From Cystobasidiopsis lactophilus (taxonomy: Eukaryota; Basidiomycota; Agaricostilbomycetes; Agaricostilbales; Chionosphaeraceae): 64,000 nt of DNA. The translations under genes and the position numbers were made by a program. The stretch spans positions 1,426,001 to 1,490,000 of the forward strand of contig BCIO01000002.1 in NCBI GenBank assembly GCA_001599975.1. The letters run 5' to 3'. Shown here one piece after another: positions 22,268-34,100 of the stretch (position 1 is the first letter of the stretch; the number at the start of each line of letters is the position of its first letter). The notes under the pieces were generated by a model. That model worked only from the letters and a program-made list of their open reading frames with translations, searched no databases and was not told the DNA's origin.

Positions 22268-23692
22268 CTAGCTGGTCTTGGCCGCCGTGTTCGCGTAGCC
22301 ACTGCCCACACAGGAAAGCCGCACGCCACCAGACCCCTCTGCCCCGTTTTTGACCTTGAAAGTGGTGCCAACAAAGTGGTGCAAGTCTCGCAAGTGTTGT
22401 ATACTGTGACAGAACGATGTGAGCCAAGGTAGTCGGGCGAAGAGAGATTTTTAAGGCATCACTCACAGCGCCGCGTCAGGTGCCTCTCCTCCTATATGGC
22501 ATCTCACCACATCCCCCTCGGCTCCTAGCGTCATCAAAGTCGTGACGAGAAGTTCGCACCCTTTGTCGATGCAGCCGCCGGCACTTGCTCGCTCCAGCAA
22601 GCTGTAAGCCGCTTCTGTGGCCACATCTTCCGGTGTCAGGGTGTCATCGTCCGAAGCTGCTGACGATGTGACTTCAGAGGAGAAGATGGCGCCCGTTGTG
22701 GTGTTGCCGATCAATGTCAGCGCGTAGCCTGGGCTCTTGCCGCTCTCTTCGCCCTTGTAGTGGTCGGTGTAGATGTAAATGTCCGGGATGTAGCGGTTGA
22801 GGACAGAGCGAGCAGCTGACACCAGTCGAGCGGAGAACTGGGGTGACACTCGGACCGAATGAGCGATGCCGCGAATGCGGTTGATCTGGCCGAGGGCAAC
22901 GAAATCCAGCCCAGGTTTTAGCTTTTTGACGGAAGGGCAGCGAAACGTAATCTCGCCGCCTCCCAGAGGAGGGTGACCTCTTTTTGATATCTGGCGCAGA
23001 GAGGGGGGCATCAGCGCCAGATCCTAAGGCACCGGTTTGAACATCCTCACCCGGAGTTCCAAGTTGTCCGCCGACTCGAGAAACAATGCGAGATGTGGTA
23101 AACACGATAACCGTAGAATGTCGGCCTGCTCAGCATCTTAGAAGTCTGGCAGCAAGAAGACCAAAGGCGACGAACGCTAGCATCTTCGACATTTGTGGTG
23201 ACTCCCTTCAATGTCAACACTAACTCCTTCTTGCAGAATGGCGCCAGAGCCAGAATCGGCTCCAGAAACCAGCCAACAGAGCGGGTCAGCGGACATTGGT
23301 GGATGTGAGTGCCTCCTTGAAGTGTGCCCGGCGAGAACAGCACCGAGGTGCCTGTGGCACTGATTCAGCTTCGAGAGAGCCACAGAATACAAACTATGTA
23401 CCGGTGTAGGAAATCTCGACCACGCTTCCGTTGGAAATGCGTTCACAGAGGCGCAAGAAGGACACCTCAAAATCTGCGCCAAGTGCGATTAAGAGCAATT
23501 TCGAGGGCGCGTTCGACCGACAGGCAAACCTTTCAAGCCTGGTTCATCATCTTGAGACCGAATATCGTCGATTCGCACAGGCTTTCGTGTCAAGAGGCTG
23601 AGGACGATTCGATGTCGGAATTGGGCGTGCCCAGCAAATTTTACTAGCCGCCCTCTGGAGCTTTCTGCCTCGTCCGCCTTGGCAATAGACAT
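22268..23692 (-). CDS. RCL1: 18S rRNA processing protein RCL1 (RNA 3'-terminal phosphate cyclase-like)
   Basis: Rcl1 works with the GTPase Bms1 in the small-subunit processome and is needed for early pre-rRNA cleavage. The start at 23692 gives MSIAKADEAESSRGRLVKFA and then GHAQFRHRIVLSLLTRKPVR. Further exons give FEVSFLRLCERISNGSVVEI, GGTHIHQCPLTRSVGWFLEP, DILRLSCLPHLALFLESADN and KRGHPPLGGGEITFRCP. The C-terminal part has VALGQINRIRGIAHSVRVSP, IYIYTDHYKGEESGKSPGYA and the last exon HLRDLHHFVGTTFKVKNGAE ending in SGYANTAAKTS. The cyclase active-site histidine region differs, as is usual for Rcl1. Seven or more exons; length normal. Confidence 0.93.
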
Positions 23693-23847
23693 CTGGTTTG
23701 ATCAAAAAAAGAGAACGATGGTGTCGGTTGCAAGGCAAGACGTGATTTTGGACCAGCGGGAGCGGAGCTTCCTCGGCAGCTGCATTTCACCTGCCAGTGG
23801 GCAGATAGTGGCAATACAGTATTTTACAGGTTCCCCAGACATATCTA

Positions 23848-24680
23848 CTAGACGGTCGCGTGCTTTTCGGTGCGAGCTTGGAAGCGCTGCTTGGCCAAAG
23901 CCAGCCGAGCTCGCATTTCGTTCGCTTCGTCGATCTCCGCCCTCTCCTGCTCGTGCTGCAGGAGGACACCCAGAGCAACCGCCTTCAGTCTTTTGACCCC
24001 TGAGAGAACCCTAACATCGTTCAATCTGCTCTCGGGCAGGCCGTTGACCGCTTTTCGCATGGTGAAGGCATCTATCCAGTGCTCTCCTTCCGCTTCCCGA
24101 TGTCGACCCAAAACTGAGGGCACACTGAGCAGATAGCCAAGTTTGGTCTCAGTACAGATTCATGGGTGAAGGCGACAAGGGTTGCTTACAATTCTGTGGA
24201 GTCCACCAGCTGCGCGAGGACCAGCAGCATGTCTTCCGTCTGGCGCTGTGCGAGCTTCTCTTGTTTTCGCCCGAGAAGTTGTAGAGCCAAGACTGCTAGC
24301 GTCGAGGTCAAGCTGATGACGGAAAAGACAAGAGACGACAGGTTCCACGGATAGGCGTTGAAGTCGGTGTTGAACTGGCTTCGATATGACGCAACCGACC
24401 CCAGCATGCCACCAATTGCCAAGGTCAGAGACACCAAGCCAAGGATGATAGTTGACTTGCTTTGAGGCTTGAGGAAGTTTTCGAGTTTGAGCAGTTTCTT
24501 GGATAGAGAGAATCGGGCGTTCTGGAGCCACGCGGCCGCTCTGGCGCGATGGAAGTAGAGCAAAGGGACAGCATCTGGTGCTATAGAGCGAGGGACGGAT
24601 AGATGATCGTCCTGCAAAGGCTCCTTCGGTTTGGCTGAGGGCATGGGCGAAACCAAGTTCAAGTCGGGAACGAAGCCCAT
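23848..24680 (-). CDS. Predicted two-helix membrane protein of unknown function
   Basis: The first ATG in frame is at 24680 (MGFVPDLNLVSPMPSAKPKE); the open frame itself extends further upstream without an ATG. Two hydrophobic helices are visible: TIILGLVSLTLAIGGMLGSV and LSSLVFSVISLTSTLAVLAL, with about 20 polar residues between them. A positively charged segment (RFSLSKKLLKLENFLKPQSK) precedes the first. An intron at about 24124-24185 joins VDSTEF to VPSVLGRHREAEGEHWIDAF. The C-terminus is a charged helix (HEQERAEIDEANEMRARLAL) that may form a coiled coil. The layout fits a hairpin membrane anchor with both ends on one side. I recognise no family. Confidence 0.6.
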
Positions 24681-25129
24681 CGGAGGATGACAAGCGGGAG
24701 ACGAGCTGACAAGAAGTGAGCTCAAATGAATAGAATCCAAGGCAGAGAGTCATTGCAACCTGCCTTGAGTTAATTTACCGCGCCTAGGGAGCGCCGCGGT
24801 CGAACCACTGCGCAGAGCGTGAGAGGTAGTAGTGGTGGAGAGAAACAGAGAGCAGGCGGCTCAGAAAGCCCGAGGAAGGCAGCACAGCATGATCAAGCGC
24901 ATTAGCCAACCCTGCTCTGGCGCAAGGTTTCGACAAACAAAGCTCGGAAGATTTCGACCTGAATGTCGGTTGATAGGGTTCAGCGACAGGTGCCAGTGAG
25001 AGAGGATCAAGCTGCCAAATGACATTCGTAAACAAGGCGTGAGTCGTTCATTCCATCTTGAAAAGTCCAACTGCCTTTTTTCGTGGGCGCACTCCCCGCC
25101 CTGCCCAATGCCCTCAATGTCGCGGGCGC
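24681..25129. other. Intergenic region between two minus-strand genes
   Basis: About 450 bases between the PMT2 stop and the membrane-protein start. An open frame of 83 codons at 24784-25035 has no recognisable content. It most likely holds the PMT2 3' end and the downstream gene's promoter. Confidence 0.45.
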
Positions 25130-28100
25130 TTATGGATACAAGTTCCAACTCTGTGTTGCGAAGGTGCGTCAGCGGGGCATTCGAGGGAAGAGAAGAAGAG
25201 ACGCACGCTGCGCCACCTCAGACCCCAGTGGTCGGTGACCGGCCCGTCCATCCCGAATGCCGTGTTGCGGAACCAGAGGAAGGTGCCGACGATCAAAAAG
25301 ACGCATACGCCAAAGATGAGCGTTTTGGCCCTGTACGTGACGAACCGCCGCGCAAAGATGAAGTGGTCTAGGAGGAAGACGGAAAGAATGACGGAAAACC
25401 ACAATGTCGGCACTGGCATACTGTGGATTAGGCAGGCCCGCTCGTCGCAGAAGGTAAACATACGGTAGTGGTGCACATAAGTAACACGGCCCTGTGAAAA
25501 CTTGGAATCAGATGGCGACCGATGGGCGTGTGCCGCCGTAAAACTCACCATAATAAGGAAGGGGACTGCCGTCGCGATGAGCACGCAACTCCACTCATAC
25601 TTAAGGTCAAGAGATCTCACCATAATGAAAGAGCCAGCCTCCCAAGCCGATCGTGCCGACGTAGCAAAAGTGGTCCCAGTACCCTGTGCGCGACGAATGA
25701 GTCCGGAAACAGATTGCGGTGCATCAAGAGGGATACCTGGGGCAAAATCGTTGTATTTGCGCTGGAAGCGGGCTAGATACCAGATCACGCTGAAGACGAA
25801 GATCACCAAGCTCGCGCTGGACCACCACCAGACGATCGGGTTGCCGACCAAGTAGTACCTGTAAAGAGCCATCAGCGATCATTCGATTTAAAGAAGAAGA
25901 GAACGTGGGCTGCTCACTTGGTTTGGTGGTCACCCCACCCATTCATGCGCATGCCCAGGTAGAGGAACGGCCAGTCCGCTGGCTTGGAGGCGATGATGTC
26001 CTCCTTATCGGCATCAGGCACCAGCGCGTTGTTGGACTGCATCATGGCCACGTTCAAGTGCCAAAAGTCCCGGAAGAAGGGCGAGCGGTAGAGCTTGGCG
26101 TTGCCAGGCGGCACTGCACGTTACGAGACGAAGAAGTCAGCAAGGCGCTTTTCTGACAAGGGTGCGCGGGAACGTACACCGGTCGTTCCAGTGGCTCTCG
26201 ACGTTCCAGTAGGAGTGCTCGTCCTTGGGCCGGTTGACTTTGTCGCAGCTGACCTCGACCTGCTTGAAGCCCCAAGCGGGCAAGGAGGTGCCGCCAGCTC
26301 GGAGGTAGCAGCCGGTGTTGAGGTGCTTGATGCGAATGCGGGTGGTGAGGGAGTGGATGCGCTTGAACTTGTGGCGGCCGCCGCGAATCATGTCGTCGAC
26401 GGTTTCGATGACCCAGTAGTCGTTCGAATCGCCGGTGGTGGCGTTGCCGTAGCAGGACACCTCGTAGTTCATCTTGCTCATCGGCGCGGCGACGGTGTGC
26501 GAGTGCAAGTTTCGGCCAGTCGCCTCGTGCACCAGCCGCACCAGAGCGCCGTCCTCCAAGTATCGCAGCTCTCCTGCGTCGTCCAGCGGAGGGTCCTCCC
26601 ACGTCGGCGTGATGATCCAGTCGTTATTCGTATCTGCGAAGCCAAAATTCGGACACCGTGAGCTAAGGGCGATCTCTAGCAACCGGTGGAGGAACTTGCC
26701 TTTATAGTGGTAGCAGGTGATCTGCTGCTGCTGGCTTCCAACGGGGTAGACCGAAGGATGCGAATGCAGCAGGCCTCCACCATAACCCATATTCTTGAGC
26801 GTGAGCTTGGAGCCGTACGCGGGCTCGAGCGGGTTCTGAGCAAAGTCGTTGCCGTAGAGGTGGGCCTGAAAGAGGGAGGACATCTGGGAGTCGCCCGGCC
26901 CAGAGCGGTTGAGGATGAGGAAGTGGATCTTGAAGCAGAGCATGTAGACTGAGAAGGGCACGATCATCAGGCAGATGATGCGCGCGATCCAGTGCTTGAC
27001 GTAGACTTTCTGTAGGTTTTTGAAGAGGGCGCACATTCAGCGCTTGCTTGATGTCACGGGGATCGAAAGCCTACAAAGGGCATCCGTAAGTCGCCAAATT
27101 TGTCCCAGAGATCTTGGATCGTGTAGACGCCAACTAGCGCAGTCACGAAGAGGCCGACCCATTTGACGCTGTTCGAGCACCCCAAACGGAAACATAAACA
27201 AGAGGTTGAAAATCAGGGGGTAGGGCTACCAACCTGGCGACACAGCCAATGGAAATGCCTGTTAAAGTGAGCGACGCCCACCAGTCGAGCGAGAACGACC
27301 TGCGAATCCCACCTTCGGCGACATTCCTGATGAACATGAAAAGGGAAAAGGTAGTCTCACCACCGCTGATGATTGTGGAAGACGGAGAGGCAGTAGACGG
27401 TGGTGAAGGTGAAGAAGAGGAGCATGGAGTCGAGCAACACGAAGCGGCTGATTACCAGCCAAGCCAGATCTGTCTCCACCTTTGAGCACCATAGCATTCG
27501 ATCCAAATAAGGAAGCCAAAAGCGCACCGCAAAGGACCATGAGGGTGACGAGATGGCGCCCGTACCAAGTGAAGCCGAGCTCGAGGGCGGTCCCCCACGC
27601 CAGTGGCACCATGGCCACTCCGGGTAGCGCCATTAGCACGCGCATGGCCACATAAGGCACATGGTCTGGGTAGGTAGCCCCAGACGGGAAGTCGAAGGAG
27701 CCATTGTAGCCGGAGAGCAGGCCGGCGAGGCCCACCAGCATCTTGCCCAGCGGCGGGTGGACATCAAAGTAGAACGTCTGATTTAGGTAGTACTGTGTGA
27801 CCATTTGGCTCAGCATAGAGCACTACTCTTAAGTCGTTGTGCCACAACGCACCGAGCCGAATTTCCCAAAATGCGCCTGTGGAGGAGGATCAGCGCTGCT
27901 CCTCGCCACGTTGGCCGACCCAGTCAAGCAGCTCACCTCGTCCCAGACGACTGTGTTGTTCTTCCCGATCTGCCACAGTCGCGTAAACAGTGAAAGGATG
28001 GTGTACACGACCAGCGGCGCCTGGTCTCGATTCTCCTTGAGGAAGGACCACTGCGAACCTCGCCTGCTTAGCTTCTGGCCTGCAACCCAACAGACGCAGC

Positions 28101-28339
28101 CTTACAACATCAGCTCCCGCTTTACGAGCCCGGTTCGTCTTGCGCGACGTCGCAGCAGGCGGGATCAGCGCCTCCCATTTGGAGGGCTGCGTTGGCGGCG
28201 TGCTGCTGGCCGCGATGAGGTCGGAATCCGACTTCTTGTGGGAGGACGAGTCCATGTGGTTCAGTTGCCAGGCAGACCGCTGCGGCGGGCTGTGCACGAT
28301 GGGCAGAGGCAGCTCCTCAGCGTCAGAATCGGCTCCCAT
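25130..28339 (-). CDS. PMT2: Protein O-mannosyltransferase, PMT2 subfamily
   Basis: An ER membrane enzyme that moves mannose from dolichyl-phosphate mannose to Ser/Thr of secreted proteins. The start at 28339 (MGADSDAEELPLPIVHSPPQ) leads a cytosolic tail, then ADVKLSRRGSQWSFLKENRD and the first membrane helix. VVWDEAHFGKFGSYYLNQTF and FYFDVHPPLGKMLVGLAGLL carry the essential acidic loop-1 motif (DE) and the PPLGK region. Three MIR repeats follow MSSLFQAHLYGNDFAQNPLE: LKNMGYGGGLLHSHPSVYPV, VRLVHEATGRNLHSHTVAAP and RIKHLNTGCYLRAGG. The reading ITCYHYKDTNNDW separates PMT2 from PMT1 and PMT4 types. C-terminal helices include VHHYLPTLWFSVILSVFLLD, and the end is RWRSSWNLYP. Around ten exons. Pmt2 normally pairs with a Pmt1-type partner, not seen here. 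Confidence 0.93.
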
Positions 28340-28869
28340 GGGCTTCGCGCGACATCGACTCGGTGGTGTCTGCTCAACTCGCAGTATTCCTTTTGTTTCC
28401 CGGACGGCCAGCTTGCTCGACCGACTCTTGGTTTTGACTGCCTTGCTTGTTGTCCAATTGCAATGCGACAAGGCCGCCCAGTGGCTCTCTGGGCCTGCGC
28501 AGAAAGATTCCTGGGCTCCAGTTGTCTCGCGTCTGCTCTCGGACTCCGCATCTTGTTTCGGCCTTGCTTTGCCTTGATAGAACTCCTACACTCTGCTAAT
28601 TTCAGTATGCACGCGTTTGAAACTGGAAATGTTGCCCTATTCGATCTGGACTGGCTTTCCGTCGAATGCAATTGCTCCTGGCAACTCCACCGGTCGTTCC
28701 TCCTTACGCCGGATGCAAATTCTATGGCCGAGAAGAGGGATTTAGATACGACCTTATGGCCGTGTACAAGGCGTCATACTCGGCCCTCGGTCCTAAGAGC
28801 TCGGCCTCTGCGTGCGCGGTCTCTCTTGTTCTCTCTTCATCCTCTTCATCGACCACTTCGCTCTTGACC
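28340..28869. other. Divergent promoter region between PMT2 and an orphan gene
   Basis: 530 bases between two start codons facing apart. Open frames here on both strands are short and lack family features. No TATA box was seen. Confidence 0.45.
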
Positions 28870-30211
28870 ATGGCATTCTTATTCAAACTTGGAAAGAGCC
28901 GGCAAACTTCTGCCGGTGTCCAGCCCACTGGGCCTATCCCGACTCGTCACATTTCGACTGAACCCAATGACTCGCTGTCTTATGACACAGCATCGACAGC
29001 TGACGACGACAAGCACGCATCCTCTCAAAAGTGTTACAACGATGTCTTCCATGCCATCCCCACCGAGCCTGGCCATGGACTAGTAACAGTGCGATTTGTG
29101 CGTGCTCTTCTCACAAGCAGCCCACCTGCCAAGTCATCCTTTGATGTCCTGGCTTGCTGCAGCCAAGCCAAACGCCTATAGGCTCCACGGTGAAGACTCC
29201 AGTGTTCTTCCCTCAGGCCAAAGCTTGGGGGGAGCTGTGCAAGCTCATCCTGAGAATGCCGGACGTTCTCGATCTGTTGAAACCAGAGCGCCACCCTTCT
29301 TGGCAGCTCCATTTGACTTTGGAGATCTCGGGACGCTACGATCACTTGGTGCAGCTTGAGTTTGTGGTCCCCCAGGTGGGTACCGCCTTTGGGATGGTCA
29401 ACCTGTCTTGATTGTTGGCAAAAGCCGAACGGTAAGAACAAAGAAGCCATGATGATCATTTCTGGGCAAGCTGGTGAAGCGCACATGGGGTGCTTCTTCT
29501 TGAGGCCCGACTATGCTCCGGACAATGCCCAACACGACATTCGCAAGTTTGTCATCCACCACGACCCCTTGTCCAAGCTGGACGCCGCGCTGTTGAAATT
29601 GGCATCGACCCAGCAGTTTCGAAGACTGCACGTCGCCATCAACGCCTACCTCGAATGCCGCCGGTTCCCAGGGTTCAGCGTCGAGAGCGCCTACCGCCAA
29701 AAAGCCGGCCGCTTCCACTACTCGCCTTTTGTTCTTCTCAAGGATACCAGACAGGACAGAAGTTATAATATGGACAGCCCAATATACGTCATCAAGCGTT
29801 GGGCTGCCGGAGTAAGTCATCTTTTGGACGCAATGAAGCCAAGTCTAAGATGCGGTGGCAAACAGGTTCACTTGCCCGGCCGCGTAGTGACCAAGGTATG
29901 TCCAGCCCTAGATTCCGCTCTGCATTCTAATGTGCCGTGCAGGGCTTCGCTGCGACCCGCAACATCGTCCGCCGTGCAAACACCGCTCTCAAACGCGCCA
30001 ACGGCGACCAGTTGCCCGCATACGACGATAAAATGCTGAACCCTCGCACGAGAAACCGTACGGTCTTTTTGTTCGCCAAAGTTTTCTGGCCATCTGTTGA
30101 AGCAGAAATACAGAGGTCATCACGCCGATGTACAACCGGATGAAGGCCGCGCGCGCTGCCTATCTCGAAGAGGCCAAAATCCAGAAGGCTCACCGCCAGG
30201 GCTTCCAATAG
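28870..30211 (+). CDS. Protein of unknown function
   Basis: The start at 28870 gives MAFLFKLGKSRQTSAGVQPT and an N-terminus rich in Ser/Thr/Asp. An intron from about 29090 joins GLVT to PSQTPIGSTVKTPVFFPQAK. The following exon has an alternating pattern (WQLHLTLEISGRYDHLVQLE) that suggests beta strands. Further exons give EAMMIISGQAGEAHMGCFFL, RRLHVAINAYLECRRFPGFS and SPIYVIKRWAAG, then short exons and the basic helical C-terminus MYNRMKAARAAYLEEAKIQK ending GFQ at 30211. The frame stays open over six or seven exons with good splice signals, so I believe the gene is real. I recognise no domain, signal peptide or membrane helix. Confidence 0.55.
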
Positions 30212-30293
30212 ATGCCCACAAATGCATTGCTAGAACTGTTCAGCCTTCGTCTCCCGATTTGAGTGGCAAATTGCTTCTTGGACCACGCCCACG

Positions 30294-31032
30294 ATGTCCA
30301 GCGCGGGAGATGACGACTCTAATGTGCCCGAGCTTGATGTGCTTCTGCGCTACTTGGATTCGCCGCCCGCACGCGCTGCTGCCACTGCCCTTCCGCCTGC
30401 TCCTCCCAATACCAGAGACCTCGCCGCCAACCTGAGCTCCTCTTTGAAGAGCGCGCTGGCTTCTTCTTCGAATGTGCTGGCTGTGAGATCGACGGCGACC
30501 AAGCCATCGTCGCAGCCAGAGGCTTCATCACCTTCCTCGAGCGCGGCGGCAGTCCAGCGTCTCACGCGCCAAATTGCTGACCTTGAGTCTCTTGTGACCG
30601 AACTGGAGTCCGAAAGAACAGAGTGAGCGCTTGATTTGGGCGACGACAGTTAGATGCTGAGCAAAGGCAGAGCCTTCGGCGGGAGGGAGCCTGAAGATCG
30701 AGCCACGGAGGAAGACCAGGCTCACATAGCTGCTGTTAGTGAATCAGTTTCTCTTCAGTCATTACTGAGTGGTTTCATGGTAGCATCTGCGGGCCGTCAA
30801 AGGCGGAGACCTGCAGTCAATAGCGCGCTCTCTAGATCTCGTCAGTCGCCTTGACCAACTGCTCCTTGATGCCCCAGAGCCCCGACGAGCGTATGTTGTT
30901 TCTTTGATCTTTCAATTCGAAGCGTGAGGTCAGTCCAAACCAAACAACAGTGAATTCGTTTTCGAGCCCGGCAATCTGGCCGCCATCTACTCACGCATCG
31001 CAAGCTGGGCTTCGGTGATCAGAGGCAGCTGA
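30294..31032 (+). CDS. Small coiled-coil protein of unknown function
   Basis: The start at 30294 gives MSSAGDDDSNVPELDVLLRY. Exon 1 ends in a heptad-like helix (VQRLTRQIADLESLVTELES ERTE). The middle exon edges are unclear. A later exon reads DLQSIARSLDLVSRLDQLLL DAPEPRR, and a clean intron (from about 30891, acceptor near 30951) leads to EFVFEPGNLAAIYSRIASWA and a stop at 31032. The two helical blocks and small size recall subunits of tethering or kinetochore complexes, but I cannot name one. It starts only about 80 bases after the stop of the gene before it and ends 113 bases from the convergent BCK1 stop. Confidence 0.5.
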
Positions 31033-31145
31033 AAGGGGCATCTAGAATTGCATATGCATGCGATGAAAGAGAAGCAGGAGCTCGGGTATGTGGTTCGTGA
31101 CAAGAAGGTCAGGTTTTACAATCGACCTTTAATAATACATTTTCT

Positions 31146-34100
31146 TCACACAGTCGGCGGCTTCTGCACCTCGCGATGAAGCATCTTGCCAAGGCTGCTC
31201 TGCCGGAAGACCCAAGAGGGATCGGCTTTCTGGATGAACGGGTCCAGAGCAAGCTGCTCTGCAGTTGGTCGGGCTTCAGGGAGGCTGTTTGAAGTTGCGT
31301 TAGTCCAAATCCTCCGAACAAGCTGCGGGCAACCAACATAGTGAAGCATCGGCCAAGGAACTCGGTGGCCTCGGGAGTCACCACAATGTCGTCCGGAATC
31401 GGCGGCGCAAGGCGCTCAGCACCCAACTGTTTTGTCACATTGGTTTGCGCTTCGCCCAAGGACAATCAGTGTCTCTTACCTTGTAGAGGGCCACAAAAAG
31501 CTGCTCCGAGTTCCATGGACGGCGGCCACCCAGCATCTCGAGGACCACACACCCTGAGGCTGCCTTGAGCTTTCGGACATTTGCGCGGGTGAGGCGTAAA
31601 CGCACCTAGAGACCAGATGTCCACTTTGGCAGAATACCCTCGTTTGCCGTTTTGGATGACCTCGGGAGCCACTGCGTGTAGGGTATTTGAGAACAGGAGC
31701 AAGAATCCGAAGCGGGCCGCACGCACTCCAGAAAACGCTGCCTTGCATCGACATCTCCACGTTGTCATTGTAGATGTCATCGCTCTTCTTGCTGATGCCG
31801 AAATCCGAGATTTTGCAAAGCCCTTGAGTGTCGACCAGAACATTGTCCGCTTTGAGGTCGCGGTGGATGATGCCAAGAGCGTGCAGATATGCCAAGCCAT
31901 CGATAATCTGCTGGGTGAAGAATCGAACGATGGGCTGCTCGAAGCCGGTGTGGGTGGCCTGGTAGTGCTTGCGGACGCAGCGGCCAATGCTGCCACCGGG
32001 CACATATTCCAAGAAAATGGACAGATACTGCGAAGTCTCCTCGTAGCCTACCAACCTACTCTCAGATCCTTTTTGTCATACGCGGAGAAAGAGTGGTAAA
32101 ACCCACCCAAATACTGAACAATGTTTTGGTGGTCAAGATCTTTCAGGGTCTGGATCTCGAACTTGAGCGCGGTCACGTTGCTCGTCTGCGCTTCGTTGTC
32201 CTTGTCGCTCGAGGTTTGGGGCATTTCGACCTGTTTGACAGCCAGCATGTCGCCCGTGGTGACGTTAAAGGCGAGGTAGACCTGTGACGCCCGAGGTTAA
32301 CATGGCACACGGACACCCGAAAAGACTTCGCACCTTGCCGTAGCTACCTTTGCCGATCATCTCACCCTTGACCCATTTAAATGAGACTAGGGGGATGTCA
32401 GCAAATTTAGGGACGCGGCCGAAAATGAGGTACGAACAGGTCTCAGGATCCGGTGTTGAAGGGCTCTCGGCGACGCTTGAGATGTGCGCCATTTTGTTGA
32501 ACTTGCTCGGAGTCACTTCTTCTGTCCGTGTGCCCCATAGCCGTGTGCTCCTCCGCCTGAGCAGGGTTGCCCTGTCCGTCACATTCTTCAACGCCGTTTC
32601 AGCCTTGGTCTGGAGCGCCTTTTTGCGGTCTTGGGCAATCAAGCGGATTGACTTTTTGTGCTTGAACTTTTGAGGGGGCATGTTCTGGTCGGCAGCCGTC
32701 TGTGAAGAAACGGGCGAGGTGACGCCAGCATCGACGATGGGTTTGTCCAAGTCGTGGTGAGGGAAGAAGACGTCGATATTCTCGTACAGCCGTTCCACAC
32801 TCGGACGGACGGCCCACTGGTCGTCCTGCTCCTTGGAAGAGAAGAGACCGGCAGTAGAAGGCGTGACCGCTGTGCCTGTAGCGCTGCGACTGGGCAGAGG
32901 TGGCGGAGTGGGTTTGGCTGGCACTGGCAGCTGCTCAATCTCCAGCCGGAGAGACGGCTTGGGAGGGGTTTGTGCGAGCGAGGGCTCCGGCTTAGGCTTG
33001 AGGGCGCTTTGCATTGGCTTGGCCCACGTTGCACCGTCGTCGTCTTCGTCATCGTCGTCGTCATCCTGGAATGAGAACGGGTTCACGGCTGCATCGGCGG
33101 TCTCAGGGAGCGTGGGCAAATTCTTGTCCGCAGGCGAGGCGGCCTTGATTGTGCTGTTGGAAGCCAGCGTGCCGTCCCCGTCGATCGCAGCAAAACGCTC
33201 GAGCATGGCGGCCCATTCGTCGGCCTTGACAGTTCCGTTCTCGTCTTGCGGCAGTTGCAGCATGGCAGCAGCAACGCTCAGAGTAGCGTTGTCGTTGTTC
33301 AGGGTGCTAAGGTCGTCAACGTCGTCTTCCCACAGGATTGGCGCGGACGGCTCTGGCTGCGAGAACTGGACTGGGGGAAAACTTTCGTCATTTTCGTAGG
33401 CCAAATCGGGCGAGGCAACCAGGAGGAGGTCGTCTTCCGCCGAGTTGGCAGTGCCGCCGTAAGCGTCGTCCGTTGTGAGTTCTGGCTGTGAGGGAGCAGT
33501 GGATTGCGAAGAGAAGGTCGAACTGGAAGGAAGAGAAGGTGATCCGGTGGCAGACCGCGCATTTGATGGCGAGCGCCTCCGCGAGGAACTGGTGCTGCTA
33601 CTCTGGAGGGAGCTCAACGATGACCCAGAGGACATCGGAGTGTGGTTGTTTGGCCTCTCTGTACTGGGCTGTCGTCGAGTCGCTCCTGGGCTGAGCAGGG
33701 GCGAACGAGTGTCGGCATCGTCTCTGGCGTGGACCTCGTAGTAGGTCTTCGAAGGGTCGGCGTAATGCATGAACTGGTTGGAGGGGCCCATGGACGAGTG
33801 TTGTTGCTGCTGCGGCGGTTGAATTAATGAAGAAGAGGGCGTGGAAGATCGTTGCGGGGTGACAGAGCGCCCCGGGTGCTGTTGCTTGGTAGAGGGCGCA
33901 GGGTGGTCGCCGTTCATCAGCACCTGCTGGAGAACGCCTCCTGGCTCCAAACGGAGAGCGTGGGAAAAGTCAGCCTGTGGCATTGATGGCTGACGTGGAG
34001 ATAGCTCGTATCGCTGCAGCGGATAGTCATAAGGGCTGGGCTGGGCGTTATTGCTGGGACGGGAAGAAGAAGGGTGCACGTCTGTGCGAAGGGGCGGCCC

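Noticed and set aside
24784-25035. 83-codon minus-strand ORF between PMT2 and the membrane-protein gene
   Set aside because: No recognisable content and no splice path to either neighbour.
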